NCBI GenBank assembly: GCA_002898315.1
Contig: BEHV01000004.1
Span: 62,001-126,000, forward strand
Origin: a bacterium HR19
GTDB taxonomy: Bacteria; Calescibacteriota; Calescibacteriia; Calescibacteriales; Calescibacteriaceae
Reading direction: 5' to 3'
DNA: 64,000 nucleotides
Shown here: piece by piece, positions 26,807-35,603 of the stretch
How positions within the stretch are numbered: the stretch's first letter is position 1
How the letters are laid out: every line of letters begins with the position of its first letter
Made by a program: the position numbers and the translations under genes
The notes under the pieces: model-generated
Databases searched by the model: none
Seen by the model: only the letters and a program-made list of their open reading frames with translations
What the model was told of the DNA's origin: nothing

Positions 26807-28342
26807 TTACACTATCGCTAAAAATCTCCCTTTTATATTTGCAAAAACTGTTCCACGAGAAAATTTTTCCTCATCGGCAAAGTGATTTAAATTCGGACTT
26901 GAATTAAATCCTCTGAAATGGAATATATTTTCTCTGTTCAAATTCTCATCAAAACCAGAGTTAACATCAAATCTTTGCAGAACAAAATTATTTCCTTCAA
27001 GAAACCTTCTCAAGTCATCCTGATGTTTAGATATATCTGACTTCAAAGATGTATCAGGGGTAGTTATTGACAAGCTCAGCTTATTTGAGTTATCTACTGC
27101 GACATCTATTATGACTTTGCTTCCCAACACATCAGCTTCCATAACAGCTCTTTTCTGATGAGTATTTAGAACGAGCTTGACAGAGTCAAGTATGACCTGC
27201 TTTAACTCTGAGATTTTTGAATCACCACGAGAAGAATTATAATCTATCTCGTATATATTATTTGATTTGCTATCTTGTATATTGTTTGAGCTATTGTTTT
27301 GCTGTAAAGTGGAGTGGAGTTTTTGCGCTGTGATGATAAAATCTTTCTCTGTCTTTTTTTCTCCACTTGATTCTGTAAGGTTTATCATCTCCGATTTATC
27401 ACTGCGTTTATGTGAAATTTCTTGATTTTCATGCGAAGGTTGATTTATATCTTTTTCTGATCTTTTATCTAAATCCGAACTTGAAAATTCCTTTGTCAAG
27501 AGCTTATCTTCTTTTATCTGAAATTCTCCCTGAGCAGAATCTTTAAGAGAATTCTGCTGATTTACATCTTTGATTTCTTTTTTCTCTCTAAATTTCTCTC
27601 CAAAAAAGTCAGATTGAAACTTTAATTCAGCGTTTTCTCTATGAGCTTCTACAAATTTCTCGGGTTTTTCTATCTGCTTGCTATGAATTTCGCTTATCTG
27701 ATTATTTTGGTCTGCTTTATCAGTTTGATGAGTTTGTTTATCTATCTTGTGAAAGCTATCTGGGCTTACCTTGATTTTCTCTTTTTGGGTTCCCTCATCA
27801 ATGTTGGTTTCTGCGTTTTTTATCTTCTCCTGCAAAACACTTTCCGCAATAAGATTTTGATTTTTATCTAAAATTATCTGCTTCCCATCAATTGAAATTG
27901 ACTTCTGATCTTCGCTGACACTTTGTGATTGATCTGACCGAACACTGTCTGAATTAACATTTCCTTCTTGTAATTTAGTTTGTTGTTCAAATACAAAATT
28001 AAGTATAATGTGCAAGGGATAAACGAATGAATCATCTTGTGGTTTTGATACATCGTCTTCCTTTTGCTCTGGTTTACCAGTTTTTTTCAAGTATTGCAAT
28101 AAATCTTCAAGAGAATCAGAAAAATCTTTCTCATCAGATTGCAAAATCTTTTTTATGATCTCGTCAAAATTTTCCGAACTATTTTTCAGGGTTTCAATAA
28201 GTTCTTTGAGTATATCTTCAAAGTTCGGAGTATTTCCTGACACCTGCTGAAATGAGCTTTGACTTGAAACATCAAGAGAAAAGAGGATATTGAGGAGCTT
28301 CTGTATCAGATCAACCATCTGAAAGATAAAGGCAAAAATCAT
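26807..28342 (-). CDS. fliK: Flagellar hook-length control protein FliK
   Basis: A 511-residue protein whose middle (about residues 70-370) is low-complexity, rich in Ser, Gln, Asp, Lys and Glu, as in FliK rulers. The C-terminal conserved domain is visible as MEADVLGSKVIIDVAVDNSNKLSLSI followed by LRRFLEGNNFVLQRFDV, which fits the FliK C-terminal hook-length domain. Location directly upstream of flgD supports the call. The exact start is uncertain: a second ATG at 28318 (MVDLIQKL) may be the real one. mtnA ends 24 nt away on the same strand. Confidence 0.75.
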   Translation of the reverse strand: MIFAFIFQMVDLIQKLLNILFSLDVSSQSSFQQVSGNTPNFEDILKELIETLKNSSENFDEIIKKILQSDEKDFSDSLEDLLQYLKKTGKPEQKEDDVSKPQDDSFVYPLHIILNFVFEQQTKLQEGNVNSDSVRSDQSQSVSEDQKSISIDGKQIILDKNQNLIAESVLQEKIKNAETNIDEGTQKEKIKVSPDSFHKIDKQTHQTDKADQNNQISEIHSKQIEKPEKFVEAHRENAELKFQSDFFGEKFREKKEIKDVNQQNSLKDSAQGEFQIKEDKLLTKEFSSSDLDKRSEKDINQPSHENQEISHKRSDKSEMINLTESSGEKKTEKDFIITAQKLHSTLQQNNSSNNIQDSKSNNIYEIDYNSSRGDSKISELKQVILDSVKLVLNTHQKRAVMEADVLGSKVIIDVAVDNSNKLSLSITTPDTSLKSDISKHQDDLRRFLEGNNFVLQRFDVNSGFDENLNRENIFHFRGFNSSPNLNHFADEEKFSRGTVFANIKGRFLAIV

Positions 28343-28366
28343 GCCATAGGAAAAAATTTCCCAGAA

Positions 28367-29509
28367 TCAATCAAAGTTATAGGGATAAGAGAAAATTCCT
28401 TCCTCTGTGATTATGCCGGAGATGAAATCTGGGGGAGTTATATCAAAGACGAAGTTAAACGCCTTTGCATCTTTTGGAGCAACCTGAATCCCACTGAAAC
28501 TCTTGACCTCATCTTCCGCCCTGCTTTCAATAACTATATACTCTGAGTTTTTGTCAATTGTGGTAGAAGGGGCGAGGACATAAAATGGTACAGAAAATAT
28601 CTTCGCAGAGATAGCCAACATAAAAGTCCCGATTTTATTAGCGGTAGTTCCGTTTCTCAAAATTCTATCTGCCCCTGTGAGAACAGATATGCTTTTTGGA
28701 GTTTCATCTAAAATCTTTTTCATCATAAATGGAGCAGAAGAATCAACAATAAGGTGGAAAGGAATTTTTTCTTTCAGGAGCTCCCAAGCAGTAAGACGTG
28801 AGCCCTGAAGGAAAGGTCTCGTTTCAAGAGCAATAACCTCAAAATTTTTCCCCAACTTCTTTGCGAATTTTATAGCCGAAAAAGCTGTGCCCCAACCTCC
28901 CGTAGCAAGAGAACCCGTATTACATATAGTGAATACAAACCCATCTTGTGGAATAACCTCCGAACCCCACATGCCTATAAGATAGCACGAGAGGAAATCT
29001 GAAAACCATATTTTTTTCGCTCTTGCGTAGATTTTGTCAAGGTCTCCTCCGCTTGCTTTAAACTCCTCTTCCATTTCATCAAGCGCTTTTTGGAGATTGA
29101 ATGCTGTTGGACGGGTATTAAAAAGCGTTTCTTTTATCTCTTTAAAAACCTCGTAAGTGAGATTTTCTCTTCTCTGCACTCTTTTTTTGAGTCCATAGAA
29201 AACCCCGAAACTTGCTGATATTCCTATTGCAGGAGCACCTCTTACAATCATGCTTTTTATAGCTGATGCGACATCTCTTTCATCGTAGCACCTCACCCAC
29301 TCTTCCTTATGAGGTAAAAGACGCTGGTCTAAAAACTCAATATATCCATCTTCAAGACGAAACCACACATGTCTTTTTCCTCCCTCTGTTTCTTCGTAAA
29401 AGATTTTCTGCGCTTCTTCAAGAATCTTCTCAAATTCCTTCCTTTTTCTCTCTTGAACCAACTTTATGAAACTTTGCCTGACAGAGTTAAGGTAGTTTTC
29501 ATCTATCAT
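28367..29509 (-). CDS. mtnA: S-methyl-5-thioribose-1-phosphate isomerase
   Basis: MtnA isomerises methylthioribose-1-phosphate in methionine salvage. It belongs to the aIF2B-related fold. Key blocks are IVRGAPAIGISASFGVFYGL near residue 88, ICNTGSLATGGWGTA near 195, and LTGADRILRNGTTANKIGTF near 278. The conserved Cys and Asp catalytic residues lie in the CNTG and GADR blocks. At 380 residues it carries a longer N-terminus than the usual ~350. A TATAAA box ends 7 nt before the ATG. It heads a run of same-strand genes continuing into fliK, an odd pairing. Confidence 0.94.
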   Translation of the reverse strand: MIDENYLNSVRQSFIKLVQERKRKEFEKILEEAQKIFYEETEGGKRHVWFRLEDGYIEFLDQRLLPHKEEWVRCYDERDVASAIKSMIVRGAPAIGISASFGVFYGLKKRVQRRENLTYEVFKEIKETLFNTRPTAFNLQKALDEMEEEFKASGGDLDKIYARAKKIWFSDFLSCYLIGMWGSEVIPQDGFVFTICNTGSLATGGWGTAFSAIKFAKKLGKNFEVIALETRPFLQGSRLTAWELLKEKIPFHLIVDSSAPFMMKKILDETPKSISVLTGADRILRNGTTANKIGTFMLAISAKIFSVPFYVLAPSTTIDKNSEYIVIESRAEDEVKSFSGIQVAPKDAKAFNFVFDITPPDFISGIITEEGIFSYPYNFD

Positions 29510-29516
29510 ACAAGTT

Positions 29517-29522
29517 TTTATA
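29517..29522 (-). promoter_or_regulatory. -10 box of mtnA
   Basis: TATAAA ends 7 nt before the ATG at 29509, with no Shine-Dalgarno. It heads the mtnA-fliK-flgD-flgE run. Confidence 0.5.
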
Positions 29523-29575
29523 TTTATCTTAACATAGCAACGATTAGTATTGTAAAAAATATTTAACTTGGCAGA

Positions 29576-30745
29576 TTATTCTGCTCCGAGTATAGTGACG
29601 CAGGCAACAGAACCTGGACCACCCAGATTGTGAGCAAGCCCTATACCGTTTCTTAACTTAACCTGTCTTTCTTTCTCTACTCTACCCTTCAGCTGATTTA
29701 CAACTTCGTAAATCATTCTGAGACCCGATGCTCCTATTGGATGTCCGAAGGATTTTAGACCTCCCGAAGGATTTACAGGTATTCTGCCACCTATTTCGGT
29801 TTCGCCTTCCATAATAAGCTTCCAGCCATGACCTTTTTCGGCAAAACCAAGGTCTTCATAGTTTGATATTTCTGTCCATGTGAAGCAATCGTGGACTTCG
29901 GCAAAATCAACATTCTCGGGTTTTATTCCAGCCATAGAATAAGCTTGTTCTGCTGCAAGGCGTGTTGCAGGGAATCCGATGTATTCAAAATCTGGTTTGA
30001 ACTGCGGCCTGGCAGATGTCACAGCAAGTCCAATTCCAAGAATCTTTATATAATCTTTTTTGAGTTCTCTGGCGACTTCCTTACGGGCGATTATAGAACA
30101 CGCTGAGCCATCTGTGACAGGACAGCAATCAAAAAGCCCAAAAGGATAAGCAACCATTGGAGCAGATAGAACATCTTCTTCTGTTATTGTTTTTTGAAAG
30201 TGGGATTTCGGGTTTTTGGCACCGTTTCTGTGGTTTTTCACAGCAACACGAGCAAGCGGTTTCCTATCTATACCGTATTTGTGCATGTATCTTACCGCCG
30301 GGAGAGCAAAAACACCTGGAGCGGTGTTACCTTTTGCGAGGAGCGGATGCCAATCTATTCGGGGCAGTCCTCGGGATTGTCTATCTTTCAGTTTTTCAAC
30401 TCCGAGAGCAAGGACTATATCATATACTCCGGCAGCGACAGAAAAGACAGCATTTCTAAAAGCTTCCATACCGGTGGCGCAGTAGTTTTCAACACGTGTT
30501 ATGGGTTTGCCGTATATTTTTATGGCGTCTGCGAGAGATGAACCAGCCATTCCTCCTCCGAAGCCCGGAAAGAATGTTCCAAGCCACGCAGCTTCTATAT
30601 CTTCTCTGCTTATTCCGGCATCTTTCAAACACTCCTCAAACGCCTCAACCGCAAGGTCTTCATAAGATTTATCATATCTTTCACCAAACTTTGAACAGCC
30701 TACTCCTATTATCACCACATCATCTAATCTCCCTCTTTTAGCCAT
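29576..30745 (-). CDS. Thiolase (lipid-transfer/SCP-x type)
   Basis: A 389-residue thiolase-fold acyltransferase. It opens MAKRGRLDDVVIIGVGCSKFGE. The active-site Cys is in VENYCATGMEAFRNAV near residue 90. HDCFTWTEISNYEDLGFAE and NPSGGLKSFGHPIGASGLRMIYEV near 340 carry the conserved His. This layout matches non-classical thiolases related to SCP-x and archaeal acetyl-CoA acetyltransferase, rather than FadA. The start at 30745 follows TAAATT by 4 nt; a longer reading is unlikely. Likely role is acetyl-CoA or acyl-CoA thiolysis. Confidence 0.88.
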   Translation of the reverse strand: MAKRGRLDDVVIIGVGCSKFGERYDKSYEDLAVEAFEECLKDAGISREDIEAAWLGTFFPGFGGGMAGSSLADAIKIYGKPITRVENYCATGMEAFRNAVFSVAAGVYDIVLALGVEKLKDRQSRGLPRIDWHPLLAKGNTAPGVFALPAVRYMHKYGIDRKPLARVAVKNHRNGAKNPKSHFQKTITEEDVLSAPMVAYPFGLFDCCPVTDGSACSIIARKEVARELKKDYIKILGIGLAVTSARPQFKPDFEYIGFPATRLAAEQAYSMAGIKPENVDFAEVHDCFTWTEISNYEDLGFAEKGHGWKLIMEGETEIGGRIPVNPSGGLKSFGHPIGASGLRMIYEVVNQLKGRVEKERQVKLRNGIGLAHNLGGPGSVACVTILGAE

Positions 30746-30749
30746 TTCA

Positions 30750-30755
30750 AATTTA
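30750..30755 (-). promoter_or_regulatory. Possible -10 box of thiolase gene
   Basis: TAAATT ends 4 nt before the ATG at 30745, supporting the shorter start. Confidence 0.4.
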
Positions 30756-30822
30756 ATGTTATGAAATTTGACAAAAAAATGTTTTTGAGCAAAAACAATT
30801 ATCACACAAAAAAGTTTGCAAT

Positions 30823-31500
30823 CTATGACTTTTCAAGTTTTTCAAGTTTTTGCTTTATAAGGGAGATATTAGATTGTATATCTCCTTTGAAGATGAAAGC
30901 TCCGAAAACAAGAATATCTGCACCAGCTGAAACGACATTATGGAGATTTTCGCTGTTCAAACCACCATCAACCTCTATGAAAAATTTCAGACCATTTTCT
31001 CTTCGCATAGCGTCTATTTCCCTTATCTTCCTCAGAGATGAAGGAATGAACTTCTGACCGTAAAAGCCGGGGTTGACACTCATCACAAGAACAACATCGA
31101 CAATATCTAAAATTTCTTTTACAGAAAAAGATGGTGTAGCTGGATTCAAAGCGACTCCTGCTTTCTTTCCTAAACTCTTTATTTTCTCTATAACTCTTTG
31201 GACGTGGTATGTTGATTCAAAGTGAAATGAGATTATATCTGCTCCTGCACGGGCGAAATCTTGGATATACCTTTCTGGCTCCGAAATCATAAGATGGACA
31301 TCAAAGGTAGTATCTTTAAATTTTTCCCGAAGAGATTCTATAACTGGAATGCCGAAAGATATGTTTGGGACAAATCTGCCATCCATGACATCAAAATGTA
31401 TCATATCTGCTCCTGCAAGGAGAGCTTTTTGAATCTGCTCTCCGAGACATGAAAAGTCCGCCGCTAGAATACTGGGTGAAATAAAGAGCTTTTTATTCAT
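30823..31500 (-). CDS. rpe: Ribulose-phosphate 3-epimerase
   Basis: A TIM-barrel epimerase interconverting ribulose-5-P and xylulose-5-P in the pentose phosphate pathway. Motifs are ISPSILAADFSCLGEQI at the start, HFDVMDGRFVPNISFG near 35, VHLMISEPERYI near 70, VNPGFYGQKFIP near 145 and EVDGGLNSEN near 178. 225 residues is normal. The start MNKKLF overlaps the fmdB-like stop by 8 nt, and a GGAG lies upstream within that gene, so translation is coupled. Confidence 0.95.
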   Translation of the reverse strand: MNKKLFISPSILAADFSCLGEQIQKALLAGADMIHFDVMDGRFVPNISFGIPVIESLREKFKDTTFDVHLMISEPERYIQDFARAGADIISFHFESTYHVQRVIEKIKSLGKKAGVALNPATPSFSVKEILDIVDVVLVMSVNPGFYGQKFIPSSLRKIREIDAMRRENGLKFFIEVDGGLNSENLHNVVSAGADILVFGAFIFKGDIQSNISLIKQKLEKLEKS

Positions 31501-31882
31501 TATCAGCTCCTGCATCCGAAGATTCTTCTCCTTCTTCTTTTTCTCCTTCTTTTTTGCCAATTCCCATCTCCTCGCTCAAACTCTCAACCACTTCATCTAT
31601 ATCAATATCTCCTCCCTCAATTTCTCCCGAATATTCTTTCAGGGTTTTTTTCATCCATTTTTTTATGCTTTCTGGGTCATTTATATCAACCGACCTCATA
31701 GCGTCTTCAACGGTACTTTCAACTCTTTCTTCATCTGACCTCAGGCGTGCAAACCGTGAGATTATTCTTTCAAGCTCATCAGAAGAGCATTTTTTGCATT
31801 TTAAAACTTCGTTCTCCCATGGGTATATAAGAAAAGAGTTTTTGCTCCCACAGTTTTTACATATGTATTCATAAATCGGCAT
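31493..31882 (-). CDS. FmdB-like zinc-ribbon protein
   Basis: A 129-residue protein beginning MPIYEYICKNCGSKNSF with a second CKKCSSDELERI pair, giving the two CxxC knuckles of the FmdB/CxxC zinc-ribbon family (first 42 residues). After this comes a Glu/Asp-rich tail, about residues 70-129, with no recognised fold. Family members are found across bacteria; their function is poorly known, with proposed regulatory roles. TATATT ends 6 nt before the ATG and there is no Shine-Dalgarno. It overlaps rpe downstream by 8 nt. Confidence 0.82.
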   Translation of the reverse strand: MPIYEYICKNCGSKNSFLIYPWENEVLKCKKCSSDELERIISRFARLRSDEERVESTVEDAMRSVDINDPESIKKWMKKTLKEYSGEIEGGDIDIDEVVESLSEEMGIGKKEGEKEEGEESSDAGADNE

Positions 31883-31888
31883 ATCAAA

Positions 31889-31894
31889 AATATA
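31889..31894 (-). promoter_or_regulatory. -10 box of fmdB-rpe pair
   Basis: TATATT ends 6 nt before the ATG at 31882; rpe downstream uses a Shine-Dalgarno instead. Confidence 0.5.
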
Positions 31895-31942
31895 TTATTA
31901 TATAGACACAAACTTGAAATAGCGATAGTAAAATTTTTTGCA

Positions 31943-32368
31943 TCATCTTACCTCTTGAACCGTAGATAATATAGACGGTTTTCCCAAAATCTCAATAGAT
32001 TTTTGAGATGGAGTGAATATTTTGACGGTTGGTATAACAGGCATTTTGATATTTCCTAAAAATGGTATAACAGAAGAGAGCATAGTTGAAAAATCATAGG
32101 CATTAACTTCAACTTTGTATCCTTCTGGAACTTCTGTCGGATATATGTCAACATTGTATTTTTGCTTTATATATGTTTCTGATGGGACAGAGAAGGTGAG
32201 GAACACCGCATTTGACATTTCGTCTATTTTTCTGGCGATTTTCAGGTTAGCTATATGTATGCCGAGGAGAGCAACAAGCGTCGTTCCTAAAATCCACACG
32301 GCTACGAGAACCTCAACAAGAGTGAAAGCTCTGCGAAAACCCAAGTTTGCTGTTCTTTTATTTATCAT
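31943..32368 (-). CDS. Type IV pilin-like / GspI-like pseudopilin
   Basis: A 141-residue protein with a class III prepilin signal: basic GFRRA followed by FTLVEVLVAVWILGTTLVALLG, the long N-terminal hydrophobic alpha-helix with Glu at mature position 5. GspI, PilV and similar minor pseudopilins look like this. The residue just before the processed Phe appears to be Ala rather than the usual Gly, so cleavage may be inefficient or use an unusual peptidase. The start overlaps the restriction gene's stop by 4 nt (ATGA), so it is read in the same transcript. No other pilin gene is visible. Confidence 0.72.
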   Translation of the reverse strand: MINKRTANLGFRRAFTLVEVLVAVWILGTTLVALLGIHIANLKIARKIDEMSNAVFLTFSVPSETYIKQKYNVDIYPTEVPEGYKVEVNAYDFSTMLSSVIPFLGNIKMPVIPTVKIFTPSQKSIEILGKPSILSTVQEVR

Positions 32369-33036
32369 TTTGAAGATATTCTCCCCTCCGCTAACAAAAA
32401 TTCTTTTCTGTAAAGATCTTTATTACTCGCATTAAACTCGTGTTTGACTTGGACTTCAAGTTTTTCCAATGTATAGAGCTGCCACGAGATCGGCACAAAT
32501 GCTATCCGTCTGCCTCTTTGTTCCTGTATTAATTCAAAACTCAAAAGCATATGAAATGCATCTTTTGTGATTTTTGGGTCTTCAGATGGGGAAAAATAAA
32601 ATGTTCTAAATGATTGATTTTTAGTTGCCGTGTTGTACGTCTTACAGTCAAGATAAATAACTCTCCCCTGTTTATCTATAATTTCAATATTAGGGTAGCC
32701 AGCAATCTTTATCTTTCCACTTTTTGTTAGGGGTCTATCCGCTTTAAGCCCTACTTCTTTTAATGCTGAAATTACAAAGGGTTCTATATGATTCCCTGCT
32801 TCATTGGGTCTTCTTGTAAAAATCCCCTGTTTATATGCTTCACCTCCCGCTATCTGTGCTGCAGTTTTTAGAAGCTTTAACAATTTCTGATTATCTTTAT
32901 TTGATAAATCAAAGTGTAAAACTTCACATCCTGTCAATGTCTTTATCGCAATTGAATATGGAATTCCTTTTAGTGGTTCTAAAAACTTGCTTATTATTGC
33001 CTCAAGTTGCCTGATATATTCTTCACGTTCATTCAT
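32365..33036 (-). CDS. Type II restriction endonuclease (PD-(D/E)xK)
   Basis: A 223-residue protein directly following a DNA methyltransferase with an 8-nt overlap (ATGAATGA). The segment GYPNIEIIDKQGRVIYLDCKTY (about residues 110-131) fits a PD-(D/E)xK nuclease core with the DCK triad. An upstream HIEPFVISALKEVGL helix is also typical. I do not recognise the recognition specificity. Ile codons are mostly ATT in this gene, whereas neighbours favour ATA, which suggests transfer. AAAGGCG lies a few bases before the ATG. Confidence 0.78.
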   Translation of the reverse strand: MNEREEYIRQLEAIISKFLEPLKGIPYSIAIKTLTGCEVLHFDLSNKDNQKLLKLLKTAAQIAGGEAYKQGIFTRRPNEAGNHIEPFVISALKEVGLKADRPLTKSGKIKIAGYPNIEIIDKQGRVIYLDCKTYNTATKNQSFRTFYFSPSEDPKITKDAFHMLLSFELIQEQRGRRIAFVPISWQLYTLEKLEVQVKHEFNASNKDLYRKEFLLAEGRISSK

Positions 33037-34291
33037 TCTTTTCGCCCTTTCTAAATATCAATATATTCTCTTTCTGCATCACATTATAAAGCCCGAAAAT
33101 TATCTTATCTATGTTTTTTACAAGTTTAAACCCGATTTTCTCCGCATAATCTATAATAAATTCTACCGTCTTTATTTCTTTTCCCTGATAGGTTGCATTT
33201 CCAATCACAATTACAGCGTACTTTTCAGGCTTCAAAACCCTGTACATCTCCTCTAAACTTTTTTTCATATCTTCATTGTAAAGGTCTATTCTTCCCTGAC
33301 CCTTACCTCTAACACCAATGAATTCTTCCCGTAATTCCTTCAAGTCATATCCTAAGGTCCTCAGTGCGTGAGCATCATTGGAAACATAATCTAATGCTAT
33401 TGAGTAAGGCGGTGATGTTATTATGCCATCAATACTGGCATCTTCAAGCGGTAAATTTCTGGAATCTCCTGATCTTATATCAACTTTCCCAAGTTTTAAG
33501 TTTAGCTCTTTTGCCACATCAACATAATCTTTCACAGATAGAATCATCAAATCCAGATTTTTCACAAATGATTTGATAAAATCTTTTCGCCTTCTCACAT
33601 TATCACTTATTGCAATCAACTTTGCCATCAAGAAAAAGTTTCTGACCTTCTCATTAGAAATATCCTCTATTGTCTTGTCGAGAACTTTAAGGCCAAATAA
33701 ACTTAAACCTATCTTCCGCAATAAGATATTTTTCCATTCTAATATTTCTGGTAAGACCTCTGCTGATTCTGTTTTCACTTTACTTTGAAGGACACATAAA
33801 GGAGAAATATCAATACCAATACAGTTTATCCCCAAAAGCTGAGCTTCCAATGCTGTTGTTCCACTGCCAATAAATGGGTCAAGAACCGTATCACCTTCTT
33901 TTAGTCCTATAATATTAAGCAATGCTCTAATCATTTGGGGATGAAACTTACCTTTATATGGATATATCCAATGCGTCAAGTATTGATTTACAGATCTTGT
34001 GCGATTTTTTCTTACAATATGAAAATAGTCAGTATATTTACCTTTAATCAGCTTGAAATAAGCAAGTTTTCTTCTTAGCGGTTCAATATCTTCAATTTCC
34101 TCTAAAAGTTTGAATTCTCTTAATCCATTAGTAACTTCAAATTTTACTCCAAGGGACTTTAATTCAAGCTGGGCTAATGCCAATTCATAGATAAATTGCA
34201 CATTATCAAAAAGAACAAGTTGCTTCTTTTCCTCTAAAGATTCATTTTGAAATGCCCATAACTCACCAATCTTTTCTGCCTTTTCCAACAT
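33029..34291 (-). CDS. Type II DNA methyltransferase
   Basis: A 420-residue DNA methyltransferase. Motif I is DPFIGSGTTALEAQLLG, around residues 145-161; motif IV is IITSPPYSIALDYV near 290. S/TPPY suggests an N4-cytosine or N6-adenine amino methyltransferase. A C-terminal MYRVLKPEKYAVIVIGN segment follows. The start (MLEKAEKIGE) is chosen since AGGGAG is upstream; the longer reading to 34360 lacks such a site. Together with the downstream endonuclease it forms a restriction-modification pair. Specificity is unknown. Confidence 0.86.
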   Translation of the reverse strand: MLEKAEKIGELWAFQNESLEEKKQLVLFDNVQFIYELALAQLELKSLGVKFEVTNGLREFKLLEEIEDIEPLRRKLAYFKLIKGKYTDYFHIVRKNRTRSVNQYLTHWIYPYKGKFHPQMIRALLNIIGLKEGDTVLDPFIGSGTTALEAQLLGINCIGIDISPLCVLQSKVKTESAEVLPEILEWKNILLRKIGLSLFGLKVLDKTIEDISNEKVRNFFLMAKLIAISDNVRRRKDFIKSFVKNLDLMILSVKDYVDVAKELNLKLGKVDIRSGDSRNLPLEDASIDGIITSPPYSIALDYVSNDAHALRTLGYDLKELREEFIGVRGKGQGRIDLYNEDMKKSLEEMYRVLKPEKYAVIVIGNATYQGKEIKTVEFIIDYAEKIGFKLVKNIDKIIFGLYNVMQKENILIFRKGEKNE

Positions 34292-34435
34292 TATTTCTCC
34301 CTTAGTTTTGATTTCTTGTCCCACGATAATCTTGTTGATAAATAAAATAATTAGTTCCAAATTTTACAAAATTAGAAAGTAAGCAAGATAAGTTTTAAAA
34401 AATAAAGTGTATATCAAAAATCTGCTTTCAAAATT

Positions 34436-35575
34436 TCAGTTTTCATTGTTTTTAACTTTCAGCTCTTCTAAATGTTTGAGCAAAAAGCGAGAAAGAATAT
34501 CTATCGTAATGCGTCCTTGAAAATTTTGAATTAAAGGAGCTTGATTTAAAAACGGAGCTTTACCAGAAATTGATTTAAAGCTCTGAAAAATATTTAAGTT
34601 CTTCACAGAAATAGCAAAACCTATATTATCTTGCACCTTCCATGTTATTATACCTATCAACTTTCCATCTTTTGCTCTGAACATGCCACCACCAGAATTT
34701 CCCGGACCCACCGCGGCATCGGTCTGAATTATCTCATAATTAGGACAACTTCCTCCCTCGGAAGCAGTTCTTACACCACTTATAATTCCTCTGCTCACAC
34801 TTGAACTCAAACCGTATGGATTTCCAACAACAAAGACACTATCTCCAACATTATAAACCTGGCTTATTTCAGCAGAAGTATCAAGCTGAGAAGAAATCTT
34901 GATAACCGCAAGGTCAAGACAGCCAGTAATATCTTCCTCAACTATATCGGCGGTTTTATATAAAATATCGTCTTTCAATCTTACCTCTACACTGCTTTTC
35001 AAATCAGGTAAAAAATCTTTTATAGTATTTGCTACACAGGGCAAGTCCCAGCAAGTAGAATAACATTGTTGAAGTTGTCCATAACACGAGTTACTTCTTA
35101 CACATTTATCTTGGAATCTTTTATTACAGTCGTTATCGATTGAACAAAAGCCCCAAATTATAGAAACTTGGAGGCAGGAAGAACTATTTAAGCAAGCATT
35201 TATACTGTTTTGACAAAAGGATTCTCCCCCACCTGTGATAGATTGTTGACTGCTCTGATAATCGCTTATATAACTTAAAGCAACCAACCATTTATTAACC
35301 ACATGAGCGTTGGTTACTATTTTTCCATCGCGAGATAAAATAACCCCTGACCCAAGTACCTGATACTTTTGCGAACTCCAAGTTCCGTCTTCAAGCCATA
35401 TTTTAGTTCTAACTTCGGTAACGACCTTTTGTATATCTTGAATAATTTCTTGCTCTGACTTCTGCTTACTTCCCCCTCCGCAAGAAAAGGCAGAAAAAAG
35501 CAAGATAGAAAAAACAAATTTTGCTTTCAGGACATTTATAAACCTATTTAGTTTCTCAGTCCGTTTCTTCTCCAC
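34436..35575 (-). CDS. Trypsin-like serine protease, Cys-rich lipoprotein
   Basis: A 379-residue secreted protease of the HtrA/trypsin fold. A hydrophobic signal ends FSAFSC, a lipobox, so it is probably lipid-anchored. The triad is visible: His in TNAHVV (near 88), Asp in LDLAVIKI (near 219), and Ser in GPGNSGGGMF (near 293). A large insertion between His and Asp (about 112-185) holds ten cysteines, unusual for HtrA; no PDZ domain follows. The GTG start lies 6 nt after a perfect TAAAAT and has no Shine-Dalgarno. The target is unknown. Confidence 0.83.
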   Translation of the reverse strand: MEKKRTEKLNRFINVLKAKFVFSILLFSAFSCGGGSKQKSEQEIIQDIQKVVTEVRTKIWLEDGTWSSQKYQVLGSGVILSRDGKIVTNAHVVNKWLVALSYISDYQSSQQSITGGGESFCQNSINACLNSSSCLQVSIIWGFCSIDNDCNKRFQDKCVRSNSCYGQLQQCYSTCWDLPCVANTIKDFLPDLKSSVEVRLKDDILYKTADIVEEDITGCLDLAVIKISSQLDTSAEISQVYNVGDSVFVVGNPYGLSSSVSRGIISGVRTASEGGSCPNYEIIQTDAAVGPGNSGGGMFRAKDGKLIGIITWKVQDNIGFAISVKNLNIFQSFKSISGKAPFLNQAPLIQNFQGRITIDILSRFLLKHLEELKVKNNEN

Positions 35576-35581
35576 CTTAAA

Positions 35582-35587
35582 ATTTTA
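35582..35587 (-). promoter_or_regulatory. -10 box of trypsin-like gene, GTG start
   Basis: TAAAAT ends 6 nt before the GTG at 35575. With ddl, this is a clear case of a GTG placed at the expected transcription start. Confidence 0.55.
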
Positions 35588-35603
35588 ATTTACGCATTAA
35601 GAT

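Noticed and set aside
27641-27871. 76-codon ORF opposite fliK
   Set aside because: It is antisense to the low-complexity part of FliK; hydrophobic content comes from complementing charged codons.
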